Shown: in pieces, positions 17,758 to 27,010 of the stretch
How the letters are laid out: every line of letters starts with the position of its first letter
Numbering within the stretch: the stretch's first letter is position 1
Source: Planktosalinus lacus
Lineage (GTDB): Bacteria; Bacteroidota; Bacteroidia; Flavobacteriales; Flavobacteriaceae
Direction: 5' to 3'
NCBI RefSeq assembly: GCF_014640155.1
Contig: NZ_BMGK01000008.1
Coordinates: forward strand, 1-64,000
DNA: 64,000 nt
The notes under the pieces: generated by a model
Databases searched by the model: none
Told to the model about the DNA's origin: nothing
The model's input: the letters and a program-made list of their open reading frames with translations, nothing else
Program-made: the position numbers and the translations under genes

Positions 17758-19380
17758 TTACTCAAACCGATAATCCCCCTTCTTCATTTGAGAAAATGCT
17801 TGCGGGCCTAAATCTTTTGCCACTGCCCTGCTGTCCAGGGTGGGGTGGATGGTTCCTTTTTCCTTGAGATAGGCTTCAACAGCATCGTGCAGGGTGTACT
17901 CCTGAATTTCCACATCCCTGGCATTCTTCATTCTACACATATTGGTATGTGGTTCGCCAGTGCGGTTGCAGGAGGCCATGGTATAGATTCTGTCTAGTTT
18001 AAGGGGCTCCCCTTGAATGGTGATGCTTTCAATGCGCTCTCCTTTTGCTTTGGAGCTGTCAAACACCAGTGTCAAGCCGGAAAAACGCACTAACCAGCCG
18101 CCAAATCGCTCACTATAGTTTGTTGCAAAAGCGTTGTTGATTTCCTGTTCCAGCCAGTTGTGTATTTGGCGGCCGCTCACTTTTCCAATTTTCATATGCT
18201 CATCCACCGGCAGCATCCGCCAAAGGTCTGCTTTGGTGATGGGTGCTTTTCCACCGGCCTCCGGGATGATGGGCACCCCAAAACGGAATCCGTTGGAGGT
18301 GGCAAAATCGGCACCGGTTTTCCACAACAGGGCATCGGTGATAAAATTATCCATTGGGTTTTCAACCACCAGATAGCGATAGAGGGGTGCGGTGGTATAG
18401 CCCAGCACGGTTTCCATTTCAGCGCGATAGGGTTCCAGTTGTGTGTCAATCACGCGCTGTACTGTGGCATCTGCTTTGTATTTTTCGGGGTCTACTTCGA
18501 TGAGTTCATAGCTGTAATCCACAATCTTTTTGTCTTTTACTTTCAGGTCGAGGCGACCCAGGAAGGAACCAAATGCACCGGGTTCCACCACCTTGGCATA
18601 GTTGCCTTCTATGGGTTTACGGATGCGCTCGTGGGTATCATTCCCCAGGATAAAATCCACACCTTCCACGGCGGGATGATCAGCCAGTAACACCTGCTTG
18701 GAGATACCCAGGTGGGTGGTGAGAAACAGGATGTCTACACCTTTCTCTGTTTTGAGTTGGGCAATTAGTTCTTTCAGGTTTTCTTCCACGGGAGTAAACC
18801 GCATGCCTTTACTGTATCCGGGATTTTGACGGATGGGTACTTCAGGGTCGTTGTAGGCAATAAAACCGATTTTTATTCCTTTCTTTTCGGTAATCCAATA
18901 AGGCGGGAACAACGATTCCTCGGTTTCTGAATCAAACATATTGGCCGCAATCACCTGCGTGTTGTAGCCTTTCATCACTTCGAGCATGAGGTCTTTGCCG
19001 TAAATCACTTCCCAGTTACCTGGAATGAGCAGGTCATATTCCATCGCCCGTACAATGGGTGGAAAAATCTTTCCCTGAGAGCGCATACTGGCACCGCTAC
19101 CCTGAATGAGGTCGCCGCCGTCGATCAGCAGGGTGCCTTCGGGATTTTGTGCCTTGATGCTGTCGGCCAGTGTTTTGATGTGTGCCAGACCACCGGCTTT
19201 TCTGAAAACTATACCGTCTTCTTCTAAAAACAATTCGTTATGCGGATTCAGATAGGCATGAATGTCTGCGGTTTGAAGGATGGTGATGGTTTCTTCGTTT
19301 GTTTGAGCCGTTGCTTTGTTAGTGACACTTAGCGTCAGTAGTGTTATTCCGGCTGTCATAAGTATGTTTTTCATTTTCAA
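17758..19380 (-). CDS. SoxB-like periplasmic metallophosphatase / 5'-nucleotidase
   Basis: 540 residues with a signal peptide cleaved after NKATAQ (about 26), a metallophosphatase domain (about 30-270) and a 5'-nucleotidase C-terminal domain (about 325-500). Metal-site motifs are TADIHAYL, DGGDLIQGSG, IPGNWEVIYG, TTHLG and LGNDTHE. The GNHE motif of nucleotidases is GNWE, as in the GHWEFTYG of SoxB thiosulfohydrolases, and LFPPYWITEKKGIKIGFI is also SoxB-like. The first His of the usual GHTH motif is Asp. Genes upstream (DsrE-like, DoxX-like) support a sulfur role, but a nucleotidase cannot be excluded. Confidence 0.85.
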   Translation of the reverse strand: MKMKNILMTAGITLLTLSVTNKATAQTNEETITILQTADIHAYLNPHNELFLEEDGIVFRKAGGLAHIKTLADSIKAQNPEGTLLIDGGDLIQGSGASMRSQGKIFPPIVRAMEYDLLIPGNWEVIYGKDLMLEVMKGYNTQVIAANMFDSETEESLFPPYWITEKKGIKIGFIAYNDPEVPIRQNPGYSKGMRFTPVEENLKELIAQLKTEKGVDILFLTTHLGISKQVLLADHPAVEGVDFILGNDTHERIRKPIEGNYAKVVEPGAFGSFLGRLDLKVKDKKIVDYSYELIEVDPEKYKADATVQRVIDTQLEPYRAEMETVLGYTTAPLYRYLVVENPMDNFITDALLWKTGADFATSNGFRFGVPIIPEAGGKAPITKADLWRMLPVDEHMKIGKVSGRQIHNWLEQEINNAFATNYSERFGGWLVRFSGLTLVFDSSKAKGERIESITIQGEPLKLDRIYTMASCNRTGEPHTNMCRMKNARDVEIQEYTLHDAVEAYLKEKGTIHPTLDSRAVAKDLGPQAFSQMKKGDYRFE

Positions 19381-19386
19381 TGTTTT

Positions 19387-19830
19387 TTAAAGAATGATTG
19401 TTTTAAATCCTTGTTCCTGCAGCCCCAACATATAAATCAGGCCGTTTTGGGTCACGGGTGTTTCGACCGGGAGCAGGGTGGTGTCCACCTCAAATTGCTC
19501 AATCGACAAACCGCACACCAGGATGTTTAATCCGTGATCATTGACGGCCGATTTAATTAAGTTTTGCAATTCGGGGTTGGTTGAGATTTCTTTGACCAGT
19601 TTTCCGCAGGTGACGATATGAACATCGATGGCAGTGCTTTTGGCTTTAACCGTTTTTCCGGTTTTGATTGCGGCTTTCAGATGTTGTGGGTTCATCACCA
19701 GGATGCCGTACTTACCTTCAGCCTTAATGGACTGTTCGGTGGTGGTGATGGCGGCTTCGGTTTGTGCCTGAGACATGGTTGTACCTGTTAAGGCAATTAA
19801 AAGGATCAAGATAAATTTATATGTTTTCAT
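19387..19830 (-). CDS. Exported DsrE-like protein
   Basis: 147 residues from the ATG at 19830; the longer frame to 19932 runs into the DoxX-like gene and adds unlike sequence. A signal peptide (about 1-22, cleaved near SQAQ) precedes a DsrE/DsrF-like alpha/beta domain: residues VHIVTCGKLVKEIS (about 70-83) and ILVCGLSIEQF (about 102-112) carry two Cys. DsrE-family proteins carry sulfane sulfur. It lies 6 bp upstream of the SoxB-like gene and overlaps the DoxX-like gene by 14 bp. Confidence 0.78.
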   Translation of the reverse strand: MKTYKFILILLIALTGTTMSQAQTEAAITTTEQSIKAEGKYGILVMNPQHLKAAIKTGKTVKAKSTAIDVHIVTCGKLVKEISTNPELQNLIKSAVNDHGLNILVCGLSIEQFEVDTTLLPVETPVTQNGLIYMLGLQEQGFKTIIL

Positions 19831-20239
19831 AGTTCTTTTTTTTAGAGTGATATAAACAATAGGTATTTGGATTGTTGATGATAAAGAAAAGGAGGCCTCC
19901 AAACAGTGCCACATTTTTCCAGAGCGGTCCATGCATCAGACCGTTACCCATTTGAATGGTGATGGTGATGGGGACCAACACGACTAGGAGCAAGAGCGCT
20001 GCCTGACGGGTATACACACCCAGTAATAATGTAAATCCGCCAATAAGCAAGGCAATTCCTGAGAGAATCCCCATGATATAGGGGTCGCCCAAGAATGGGG
20101 TAAAGGCTGTTGCCTCGATGCGGAGGGTTATGAGTTCGGGTTTGATCAGGTGGGTGAGTCCCGCCGAAATAAAGATACCGCTCAATAACACGCGCAGGAT
20201 AAAAACGGACGTTCCGTTTACTTCAATTGATTTGTTCAT
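19817..20239 (-). CDS. DoxX family membrane protein
   Basis: 140 residues from the ATG at 20239. Four hydrophobic helices (about 13-32, 50-72, 75-95, 105-122) with the DoxX-like features LLSGIFISAGLTHLIKPE at the start and GNGLMHGPLWKNVALFGGLL at the end. DoxX is a subunit of thiosulfate:quinone oxidoreductase in some archaea, and the family also holds electron-transfer proteins of unknown function. Its 3' end overlaps the DsrE-like gene by 14 bp, so the operon is tight. Confidence 0.82.
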   Translation of the reverse strand: MNKSIEVNGTSVFILRVLLSGIFISAGLTHLIKPELITLRIEATAFTPFLGDPYIMGILSGIALLIGGFTLLLGVYTRQAALLLLVVLVPITITIQMGNGLMHGPLWKNVALFGGLLFFIINNPNTYCLYHSKKKNYENI

Positions 20240-20293
20240 GATGATGTATTTGAATTGATACGCAATTAACACTTCGGGGAAAAGTGCAGGCAA

Positions 20294-20635
20294 TCAAATC
20301 AAAAACTGTCCGAAGACAAGGTGGGAAGGTATTTTTTCTTTGTAGTCGTTGTAAAAGTCAGGCAGGAGGAGGGGTTGTCCCGGATCCATCCGGCTGACAG
20401 TTTGAGTTGTAGTAGCTAAAGGGCGTAATTTTTTTTCAGCCTGTATTTTTTGTGAGTGTTCCTTAAGTTCCTGATAGGTGGTGCAGACACTCTTGGATTT
20501 TGCACTGTTTGAAGTAGCAGCCGATTCGATATTTAGCAGCTGTTTGGTATTTTGTTTCACCGTGCAGGGCACGGCCAGCAGCATAGCTAAAGCCAGTACC
20601 AGAAAGTTGCTGTATGATGATTGGAATAGAAACAT
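20294..20635 (-). CDS. Small exported hypothetical protein, first gene of the SoxB-like operon
   Basis: 113 residues from the ATG at 20635 (an upstream TTG is rejected). A hydrophobic N-terminus (about 10-25) is followed by a Ser/Thr/Lys-rich hydrophilic region with two Cys (near 24 and 51). TATATTTG, a -7 box match, lies at 20642-20649 on the minus strand just before the ATG, so the true start could also be further in. I do not recognise a family. It ends 54 bp before the DoxX-like gene. Confidence 0.6.
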   Translation of the reverse strand: MFLFQSSYSNFLVLALAMLLAVPCTVKQNTKQLLNIESAATSNSAKSKSVCTTYQELKEHSQKIQAEKKLRPLATTTQTVSRMDPGQPLLLPDFYNDYKEKIPSHLVFGQFLI

Positions 20636-20819
20636 GAAATGCAAATATATAGTTTGTTATGCACCCGCTTTGTAACATATGTCACATTGAGGGTCTCGAT
20701 ACAAATTTGCTTTTTGCTTTGTTTCGCTCTCAAAAATCAAATTCATCTTCCATCGGCTGACTGGCTTGACCTGACAGACGCGAGACACCACTGCCTCAGG
20801 CAAATTAAAAATTGAATAC

Positions 20820-21233
20820 TTATTCCTTCGGAGCTTCAATTTTCTTGATTCCTTTTAAAATAATAATACCAATCCTGGGTAAGATAAATGTGATACTCCC
20901 AAACAATGTTGTTAAGAATGATACTTTAAGTCCGCTACCCATCACGCTGATGTTCTCCAGGGCTTCCACCGTATCAAACGCCTCAATCAACCCGATGATG
21001 GAACCCAAAAGCCCAATCACCAATCCCAATATGCTCACTTCTGAGGTGAGGTTGATCATTTTGGCTGACTTCTGCGGGTTCTTTTTTAAATAAATAAAAC
21101 CCAGCACCAGGAAGACCAAGGCGAGTAGAAAACATATTAAAATAAGGGTCATAAAAAACGGTCCGCCTTCGCTAAACCGGTTGGCTAGTTCATTGAAAAT
21201 ACTTCTGTTTTGTACAAGTGGTAGTGCTGTCAT
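20820..21233 (-). CDS. MotA/TolQ/ExbB proton channel family protein
   Basis: 137 residues from the ATG at 21233; the longer frame to 21344 crosses the divergent promoter region. Three transmembrane helices (about 25-48, 68-92, 100-125) with the ExbB/TolQ-type central motif EVSILGLVIGLLGSIIGLIEAFD and a second GLKVSFLTTLFGSITF segment, which form the proton path in ExbB. It is shorter than ExbB and no ExbD gene follows. Divergent from the LytS-type kinase gene. Confidence 0.82.
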   Translation of the reverse strand: MTALPLVQNRSIFNELANRFSEGGPFFMTLILICFLLALVFLVLGFIYLKKNPQKSAKMINLTSEVSILGLVIGLLGSIIGLIEAFDTVEALENISVMGSGLKVSFLTTLFGSITFILPRIGIIILKGIKKIEAPKE

Positions 21234-21420
21234 ATCTTTGGTTTTAGTTAAACATACTACAAACCTACGTTTCATATCCCTTCTAAAAACAAAAATGCGA
21301 CAGATGACTTCTTTAGCAGGTTTTATAACAGGATGTAGAAACACCTGCTAATCCCGTCATTCGTCTACAAAATAGGCATGGGTGTAAAAAAAGCAGTACT
21401 ATTGTAAGAAGGGATCCTTT

Positions 21421-22473
21421 ATGATGGTAAAATTCATAGGAAAGAAACTAGGGCAACTCCTGCTGCATACCGTTTTTTGGTGTGGGGTATTGTTGTTTTA
21501 TACCTATTTTTTTGGTGTGGACAGCAGTGATTTTAATTACGTTCTATCCTTCTCCCTCTTTTTAATGCCTATCACCATTGCGACTACCTATGTCTCTATT
21601 TACAAGCTCATCCCGGAATATTTGATGACCAAACGGTATTTTCTTTTTGGCTTGTATTCTTTATACACATTGATTATTTCGAGCTATTTAATTGTCATAT
21701 CGGTTTTTTTCGGACTGGTGTATCTCTCCGGTTTTGAATATTCCAATATGGCTCCCATCAGCAGGAATATGGTGTTTGTAGCGGTTTCAGTGTATCTGGT
21801 GGTGCTCCTGGTAAGCGCTTTTAAGCTGTTACAACTCAACCTGAAACATACTGAAGAAACCAAGAGACTGGAACATCAAATTATAGAAACCCAACTCAAA
21901 CTAAAGGAGCAGGAGTTAAACTACTTAAAAATGCAAATCCACCCGCATTTTCTGTTCAATACCTTGAATACCATCTATGGTTTTGCTTTAAAAAAAGCCG
22001 ATGAAACCCCCGAAATGATCCTAAAACTTTCAAACCTGTTGGATTATTTACTGTATCAGGCAGACAAGCCTTTTGTTTCCTTACAAGAAGAACTCAACCA
22101 TATCCACGATTATATTGCGTTAGAGAAAATGCGCTTTCACGATACCTTGAGCATTTCCTTTACCTCCCAAAACATCCCGGATGATTTAAGAATAGCCCCC
22201 ATGTTATTGTTGCCATTTGTTGAAAACAGTTTCAAGCATGGTGTCATCAAAAAGGGTAAGCTCCATGTAAGCATGCATATACGCTGCGAAAACAAAATCC
22301 TTTGTTTTAATATTGAGAATACCCATTCCCGGGCGAACAGTCCTCAAAAAGGCATTGGCCTGGAAAATATTCAAAAGCGTCTGGATTTAGTATATTGTAA
22401 CCAATACACTTTAGCTATTGACGATACACACGAGAAGTTCAAAGTTGCTTTAACCTTAAACCTGAATGTATAG
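21421..22473 (+). CDS. LytS-type sensor histidine kinase
   Basis: 350 residues: four N-terminal transmembrane helices (about 12-135), a short coiled coil (140-170), then the His_kinase domain with phospho-acceptor in QIHPHFLFNTLN near 177, followed by an ATPase domain with PMLLLPFVENSFKHG near 260 and GIGLENIQKRL near 315. This is the LytS/YehU class, which pairs with LytTR regulators. The stop overlaps the next start by one base. Confidence 0.93.
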   Translation: MMVKFIGKKLGQLLLHTVFWCGVLLFYTYFFGVDSSDFNYVLSFSLFLMPITIATTYVSIYKLIPEYLMTKRYFLFGLYSLYTLIISSYLIVISVFFGLVYLSGFEYSNMAPISRNMVFVAVSVYLVVLLVSAFKLLQLNLKHTEETKRLEHQIIETQLKLKEQELNYLKMQIHPHFLFNTLNTIYGFALKKADETPEMILKLSNLLDYLLYQADKPFVSLQEELNHIHDYIALEKMRFHDTLSISFTSQNIPDDLRIAPMLLLPFVENSFKHGVIKKGKLHVSMHIRCENKILCFNIENTHSRANSPQKGIGLENIQKRLDLVYCNQYTLAIDDTHEKFKVALTLNLNV

Positions 22474-23189
22474 TGCCACAAGATAATTCCATAAGCTGCA
22501 TCATTGTTGATGATGAATCCATTGCCAGGGAAATCATCGAGACACATCTGGCCAAAATACCGGGTGTTACCCTTATGGGAAGCTATAGCAATGCGATGGA
22601 TGCGTTAAACTGCTTGCGCGAACACACCATCGATTTGGTGTTTCTGGATATCAATATGCCCGATATATCAGGGATTTCCTTTGCCAAATCCATCAATAAA
22701 AACATCAAGATTATCTTTACGACCGCTTACAGGGAGTATGCCGTGGAAGGATTTGAGTTGCAGGCGGTAGACTATTTGCTCAAACCCATTTCGTTTGAGC
22801 GCATCTTAAAAGCCGTTACTATGTATCAGGAAATCTATGCGGGTGTTTCTAATAACGAACTAACAACAGTGCAGGAGCAGGGGTTTATGTTTGTGAGGGC
22901 CGACCGGAAAATGATCAAGATTGATTTTGATGCGATCCTCTATATTGAAAGCTATGGCGATTATCTTAAAATTCATTTAGCCGATGACACCATCGTTACC
23001 CGTGAAACCATTAGTGCCATTGAAGCAAAATTGCCTGCAAAAAAGTTTTTAAGGATTCATCGCTCCTTTATTATTGCCTTGAAACACATCACCTCTTTTA
23101 CCCATGAAGAAATCATTATCAATAACAAAGCCTTGTCAATCAGCAGGAGTTATAAAAAGGAGGTTTTGGATATTTTAGAAACGTTTTAG
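22473..23189 (+). CDS. LytTR family response regulator
   Basis: 238 residues starting at GTG (22473), which overlaps the kinase stop (TAGTG). The receiver domain (about 8-120) has IVDDE near 12, the phospho-acceptor Asp in LVFLDINMPD near 59 and Lys in YLLKPI near 109. The LytTR DNA-binding domain follows (about 140-236: FVRADRKMIKIDFDAILYIESYGDY, FLRIHRSFII). It acts with the kinase above; targets are unknown. Confidence 0.93.
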   Translation: MPQDNSISCIIVDDESIAREIIETHLAKIPGVTLMGSYSNAMDALNCLREHTIDLVFLDINMPDISGISFAKSINKNIKIIFTTAYREYAVEGFELQAVDYLLKPISFERILKAVTMYQEIYAGVSNNELTTVQEQGFMFVRADRKMIKIDFDAILYIESYGDYLKIHLADDTIVTRETISAIEAKLPAKKFLRIHRSFIIALKHITSFTHEEIIINNKALSISRSYKKEVLDILETF

Positions 23190-23437
23190 TTGCAAACAGC
23201 TGTCACTCCAAGCCTGCCTGTGGTAGCTTTTCAACCTCCGAAACCTACAGCGAAGGATGATGTTTGCAGAGGCACAAAGCAAGATGTACCGAGTTGGGAG
23301 ATGTGAGACTTTTTGAAAAATCCGTCTAAACCTCCCTTTCCCTAAAAGAGTAGGAGGATTGAAAAAAGTATATGGATACATCACTTAGTTATTGAGTATA
23401 TGAGCTGACAGTCATACATTTATTAGTTGTTTATTTC

Positions 23438-23833
23438 TTAAACCAACTTTACCGTGCCCTCCACGCGGCAACTTTTGGCAACAGTGTTGTAAATCGTGCC
23501 GAATTTTTGTAGGTTTTTCTTTAGCAAGTCTGTGTTGAGTTTGGGGTCATTGCTTTGGAGGGTAAGGGTATAAGTGAGTTGCTCAATGCGCGGTGGTTTT
23601 TCTTCGCGGGTGGCGGTGACTTCCACAGTGGCTTGATCATAATTGAAATGCATCATATCTGAGAAACGGGCAACATTTTTTAGCATACAGGCGGCAAAAG
23701 CACTGAGGAACACCTCTGCCGGATTGGCCAACTGAGGGCTTCCGGCTTCTGTGCCAAAGTGAATTTGGGTTTCCCGGATGTCGATGTGCCCGTTGGTTTC
23801 TTTGCCCGCTGTGGCTGTAATGTTGTAGTTCAT
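23438..23833 (-). CDS. OsmC family protein
   Basis: 131-residue OsmC-superfamily protein. The first active-site Cys is in FAACMLKN near 49 and the second in AKSCRVEG near 122. GSPQLANPAEVFLSAFAAC is the typical first-helix context. It differs from the Ohr at 2515 (lacks ICPFSRAT), so it belongs to a different OsmC subgroup. A single gene. Confidence 0.88.
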   Translation of the reverse strand: MNYNITATAGKETNGHIDIRETQIHFGTEAGSPQLANPAEVFLSAFAACMLKNVARFSDMMHFNYDQATVEVTATREEKPPRIEQLTYTLTLQSNDPKLNTDLLKKNLQKFGTIYNTVAKSCRVEGTVKLV

Positions 23834-24222
23834 GATGCTGGTTTAAAACATAAAGATACTTTGAATTGGAGTGTAAAACAATGAGGGGTGTCATTCTTTG
23901 GTGATTGGAGTGATAGGTGGGTACATTCTCTTTCGCTTACTTCATTTCGATGCGTAGTGAGGAATCGCATGAATCCAATAATGGAGTTGATGAATTATTT
24001 TTTTGAGTAGAGGAGCTGCACAGAATTTGAAAAATCACCTATATTTTTTCAATACACTGATTTATATATAGTTAAAATAAGGTATATTTGAAGTGTTTCC
24101 AAGATTTTTTAGGGTGAACAACATTTTTATAAATGCGAACTAGCTTGTATATCAGCCATAGAAATCAAATTATAACAGTTATCTCTAGGTTGGCATTCAT
24201 AAATCTTAAATTAGGATAAGAT
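23834..24222. other. Intergenic region without recognised features
   Basis: No gene with coding character on either strand; no hairpin or repeat family of this window was seen apart from AT-rich stretches before the membrane-protein gene at 24223. Confidence 0.5.
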
Positions 24223-24600
24223 ATGAGTAAATCAGCTAAAAGTGTTTTCATATATGGTCTCTATTTAGCACTTAACGGACTATTGCTTTTATGTGTCCCT
24301 AATCTGCTACTGAATTCCTTGGGTATCGAGCCTACTACTGAAGTTTGGGTTAGACTTGCGGGGATTTTATTAATGGCTATTTCCGTGTACTATTTCCTGG
24401 CAGCTAAATATGAGCTTGTTGTGATCATGAAGGCAACTGCTTTTATAAGATTCACCATCATTTTTTTCTTTACAGCGTTTGTATTCCTGAAATGGGTGTC
24501 TCCAAGCATAGTAATAATCTCCGTAATTGACTTTTTAGGAGGTGCTTGGACTTTCATAATGTTAAAAAAAGAAGGACATTTTGCACAAAAAATAAAATAG
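24223..24600 (+). CDS. Four-helix membrane protein, unknown function
   Basis: 125 residues with four hydrophobic helices (about 8-30, 42-60, 72-92, 98-116) and a short basic C-terminus. I recognise no named domain. Hydrophobic pattern and start (ATG preceded by an AT-rich leader) support a real gene. It is not linked to a neighbour within 250 bp. Confidence 0.7.
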   Translation: MSKSAKSVFIYGLYLALNGLLLLCVPNLLLNSLGIEPTTEVWVRLAGILLMAISVYYFLAAKYELVVIMKATAFIRFTIIFFFTAFVFLKWVSPSIVIISVIDFLGGAWTFIMLKKEGHFAQKIK

Positions 24601-24721
24601 TCCTGACATTACAACGGCGATTCGTTATTGCTTCTACCGGCTCACCCACTAAACTGGATGACTGGTGACAGGTAAATAATGATGGGTGAACTTTATTAAC
24701 TCCTAGTAACTATTTTCTGGG

Positions 24722-24790
24722 AGCACTGCACCCCCGCAAACCCGCACCCCCGCAACCCCGAAACCCCCTCAAACCCGAAAACCCCATAAA
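24722..24790. repeat. C-rich degenerate 8-base tandem repeat
   Basis: Units of the type CACCCCCG / CAAACCCG / CAACCCCG repeat with an 8-base period over about 65 bp. It lies directly before the shared stress promoter copy 2. Confidence 0.65.
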
Positions 24791-24814
24791 TATGTATGAT
24801 TTTTTCATAATTCC

Positions 24815-24850
24815 GTAACACTCAAATAATGTAGAAAAGCCATCTTTGTA
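24815..24850 (+). promoter_or_regulatory. Shared stress-type promoter, copy 2
   Basis: GTAACA (24815-24820), 20 bases, CATCTTTGTA (24841-24850): same elements and spacing as at 17149 and 61936. The TTG inside the box is excluded as a start. Confidence 0.72.
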
Positions 24851-24887
24851 TCAATGCAAAAAAGTACAGTTTAAATTCAAGAAGGCG

Positions 24888-25055
24888 ATGGACAGCAAGA
24901 GTAAGGAAAAGGGAAAAAGAAAGAGATTCAATGTAAATAACAGAATCATCAGTAATTGGAACAAACAGTTAAAAGTTTTTAAAGACAAAAACCCAAAGCT
25001 TATTTCTGAAGAGATGATTTTTGAATCAGAAAACGAAACACCTTTATTTATATAA
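24888..25055 (+). pseudogene. Shortened CsbD-like gene
   Basis: 55 residues from the ATG at 24888: a Lys-rich N-terminus, then NWNKQLKVFK..NPKLISEE..FESENETPLF, which aligns with the CsbD-like protein at 17223 up to its ESELF. The frame then stops. Just past that point the +1 frame reads YNKLKLD, a stop, and EKTSRELLIFD, which resembles the missing NRLESKLGKNRNEVIGIL. I infer a frameshifted, decaying paralogue, although the short protein may still be made: promoter and terminator are both intact. Confidence 0.6.
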
Positions 25056-25167
25056 CAAGCTTAAACTAGATTAAGAAAAAACCTCCAGGGAACTATTGAT
25101 TTTTGATTAAACCAATCATCCAAGGGTTTTTAAAAGCATTATCAATGCAGACACTTAATCTGGATTA

Positions 25168-25206
25168 AAAAAGGGGAGTCCTTTGGGGAGAGGCTCCCTT
25201 TTTTTA
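25168..25206 (+). terminator. Terminator of the shortened CsbD-like gene
   Basis: GGGAGTCC / GGCTCCC stem and T tract, homologous to the terminators at 17479 and 62258. Confidence 0.85.
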
Positions 25207-25284
25207 TGGTTTTGGCTGCAAGCTGTGAGCAACAAAAATTTTAATACTTTTTGCTCGACATGCACTACTATTCCTAATTCCAGA

Positions 25285-25884
25285 CTATTTTTTTAAAGAG
25301 TTTAAAACAGCCAAAAGCAGCGCACCGCTGATGCGTTGTTTGTAATTGGGGTTGATATAGGTAAACTCCACTTCACCTTGGGTATTGATGACCAGTAGTG
25401 TGGGCACCGGCATTACTTCAGAGATACGCCCCTGGGGGTTTTTGGAAGCAATATATCCTGAAAGCGTTTCAGGGGTTTTAAAAGCGACACCTATTTGTTT
25501 GATAAATTGCGACTGTGGGTCTGAAAACAACCGGTAACTCACTTGCTCATCGGTATCAGGACTAATTAAGTCCACCACTTCATCGGGACTGATGGCTATC
25601 AGTTGGTAACCCAGTAGTTGGATGTCCTTTTCCACTTCGTTCAGTGCTGCCAGATGGGTGCTGCAAAAGGGGCACCAGCCCCCGCGATAGACCACAAGCA
25701 CTGTGGGTTTTTCCTTAACCAGGTCCATAAGTTCAACCGATTGGTTGTTCAAATTGAGCAGGTTGACCTCCGGGATTTGTTGTCCCACCAGTATGGGACA
25801 TATCGCTTCTGCATTTTCAGGAATTTGAGCCGTTGTGGTCATTGTACTTGCAATTAAAAAGATGAATAAAAAGAACTGTTTCAT
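25285..25884 (-). CDS. Exported peroxiredoxin-like (AhpC/TSA) protein
   Basis: 199 residues from the ATG at 25884, which gives a clean signal peptide (KQFFLFIFLIASTMTTTAQ); the frame extends nine codons further up but adds nothing signal-like. The thioredoxin fold has YRGGWCPFCSTHLAAL near 75, a CxxC pair with the AhpC/TSA-like preceding Gly-Gly. DEVVDLISPDT and FSDPQSQFIKQIGVAF follow the family. The periplasmic location suggests thiol-dependent peroxide removal or a disulfide role. Confidence 0.85.
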   Translation of the reverse strand: MKQFFLFIFLIASTMTTTAQIPENAEAICPILVGQQIPEVNLLNLNNQSVELMDLVKEKPTVLVVYRGGWCPFCSTHLAALNEVEKDIQLLGYQLIAISPDEVVDLISPDTDEQVSYRLFSDPQSQFIKQIGVAFKTPETLSGYIASKNPQGRISEVMPVPTLLVINTQGEVEFTYINPNYKQRISGALLLAVLNSLKK

Positions 25885-26053
25885 AGTGTTGCTGTTTTTG
25901 GAGGGGTTCAAACCCCTTGGTCGTAAAAAAACCTAAAACTTAACAAAGCGTATTTATTGGGTTTTAAATGGAAGCTTAGCGATAAGGTGTATGCAACGAC
26001 CAATTTCTCACTACGCAATACTGTACGTCTAGCGTGGCCGTGCTTGTGAACCC

Positions 26054-27010
26054 TTATTGATTGGAGGCATGTTTGTTTAAAAAGGTCACTACTTTTTCAT
26101 TTACTGTCGCTGCCTGATCAATGGATAGAAAATGACCTGCATTTTGTATCACCTCACCCTTTCCGTTTGGTAACTTATTTGCAATTTCAACGGTTTTTTG
26201 TTCATTGATGAGATCATCATCGCCTATTAGAACCAACACAGGCATTTGTAAGGACATTAGTTCTTTATTAGAAAAGGGTTGCATACTGCTTACAAATTTG
26301 TTGTCAGAATTTTTTTCTAAACCCAATTGATATTGTTTTATGTAAACTTCGCTGATATTAGCGGGATTACTGGATAAACTTTCCAGGCTTTGTGTGAGCT
26401 GTTGATCCTTTGAAGAAAACAGGGAGGCAATATTTTTAAATAAACCCACACTGGGTCTGATCCACATAAACGTTTGAGCCGGACTTAATAATACCAGGCT
26501 TTTTACCTTGTTCTGATTGTTTAATGCAAAATGCACAGCCATCCAGCCGCCCCGGGAGGCACCCATCAAATGAAAGCTGTCTACTTCCAATACAGCAAGT
26601 ACTTCCTCATACCAATCGGTTACGTTTTCTATGCTTTCGATATCGTTATTCAAAAATGATTTTCCCGGTTCCAAAATAAAATCAATGGCAAACACACGAT
26701 GGTTTTTAATGAGGGACGCCATATTGGGGTACCACATTGTTGAACTGGCATTCATTCCGTGCAGCAATACCAGCGGTGTTGCATTTTTAGGGCCACTTAC
26801 AATGACGTGTGCGGTACCGTTTGAAGTGGGGATATACAATTCTTCATAAGAGACCTTCCATAATTTTAAGGTTTCGTCATAGGCTTTATAGTAAGCTGAA
26901 TCCAGCCCCGATGCTTTGGTGATGTATTCCGGGGTGTTTGTATAAGCGTCATACTTATCAGCACAAGCCGTAACTAAAACAATACACGCAAGCAATAAAA
27001 ATAGCCTCAT
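26054..27010 (-). CDS. Alpha/beta hydrolase lipoprotein
   Basis: 318 residues: signal peptide with lipobox LVTAC near 16, then an alpha/beta-hydrolase fold with oxyanion motif LLHGMNAS near 83, nucleophile Ser in GASRGG near 150, Asp in GDDDLI near 268 and His in NAGHFLS near 295. Substrate unknown; the layout is that of esterases or C-C hydrolases. A single gene. Confidence 0.9.
   Translation of the reverse strand: MRLFLLLACIVLVTACADKYDAYTNTPEYITKASGLDSAYYKAYDETLKLWKVSYEELYIPTSNGTAHVIVSGPKNATPLVLLHGMNASSTMWYPNMASLIKNHRVFAIDFILEPGKSFLNNDIESIENVTDWYEEVLAVLEVDSFHLMGASRGGWMAVHFALNNQNKVKSLVLLSPAQTFMWIRPSVGLFKNIASLFSSKDQQLTQSLESLSSNPANISEVYIKQYQLGLEKNSDNKFVSSMQPFSNKELMSLQMPVLVLIGDDDLINEQKTVEIANKLPNGKGEVIQNAGHFLSIDQAATVNEKVVTFLNKHASNQ

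Noticed and set aside
19831..19932. N-terminal extension of the DsrE-like protein
   Set aside because: It lies inside the DoxX-like gene and precedes a clean signal peptide that begins at 19830.
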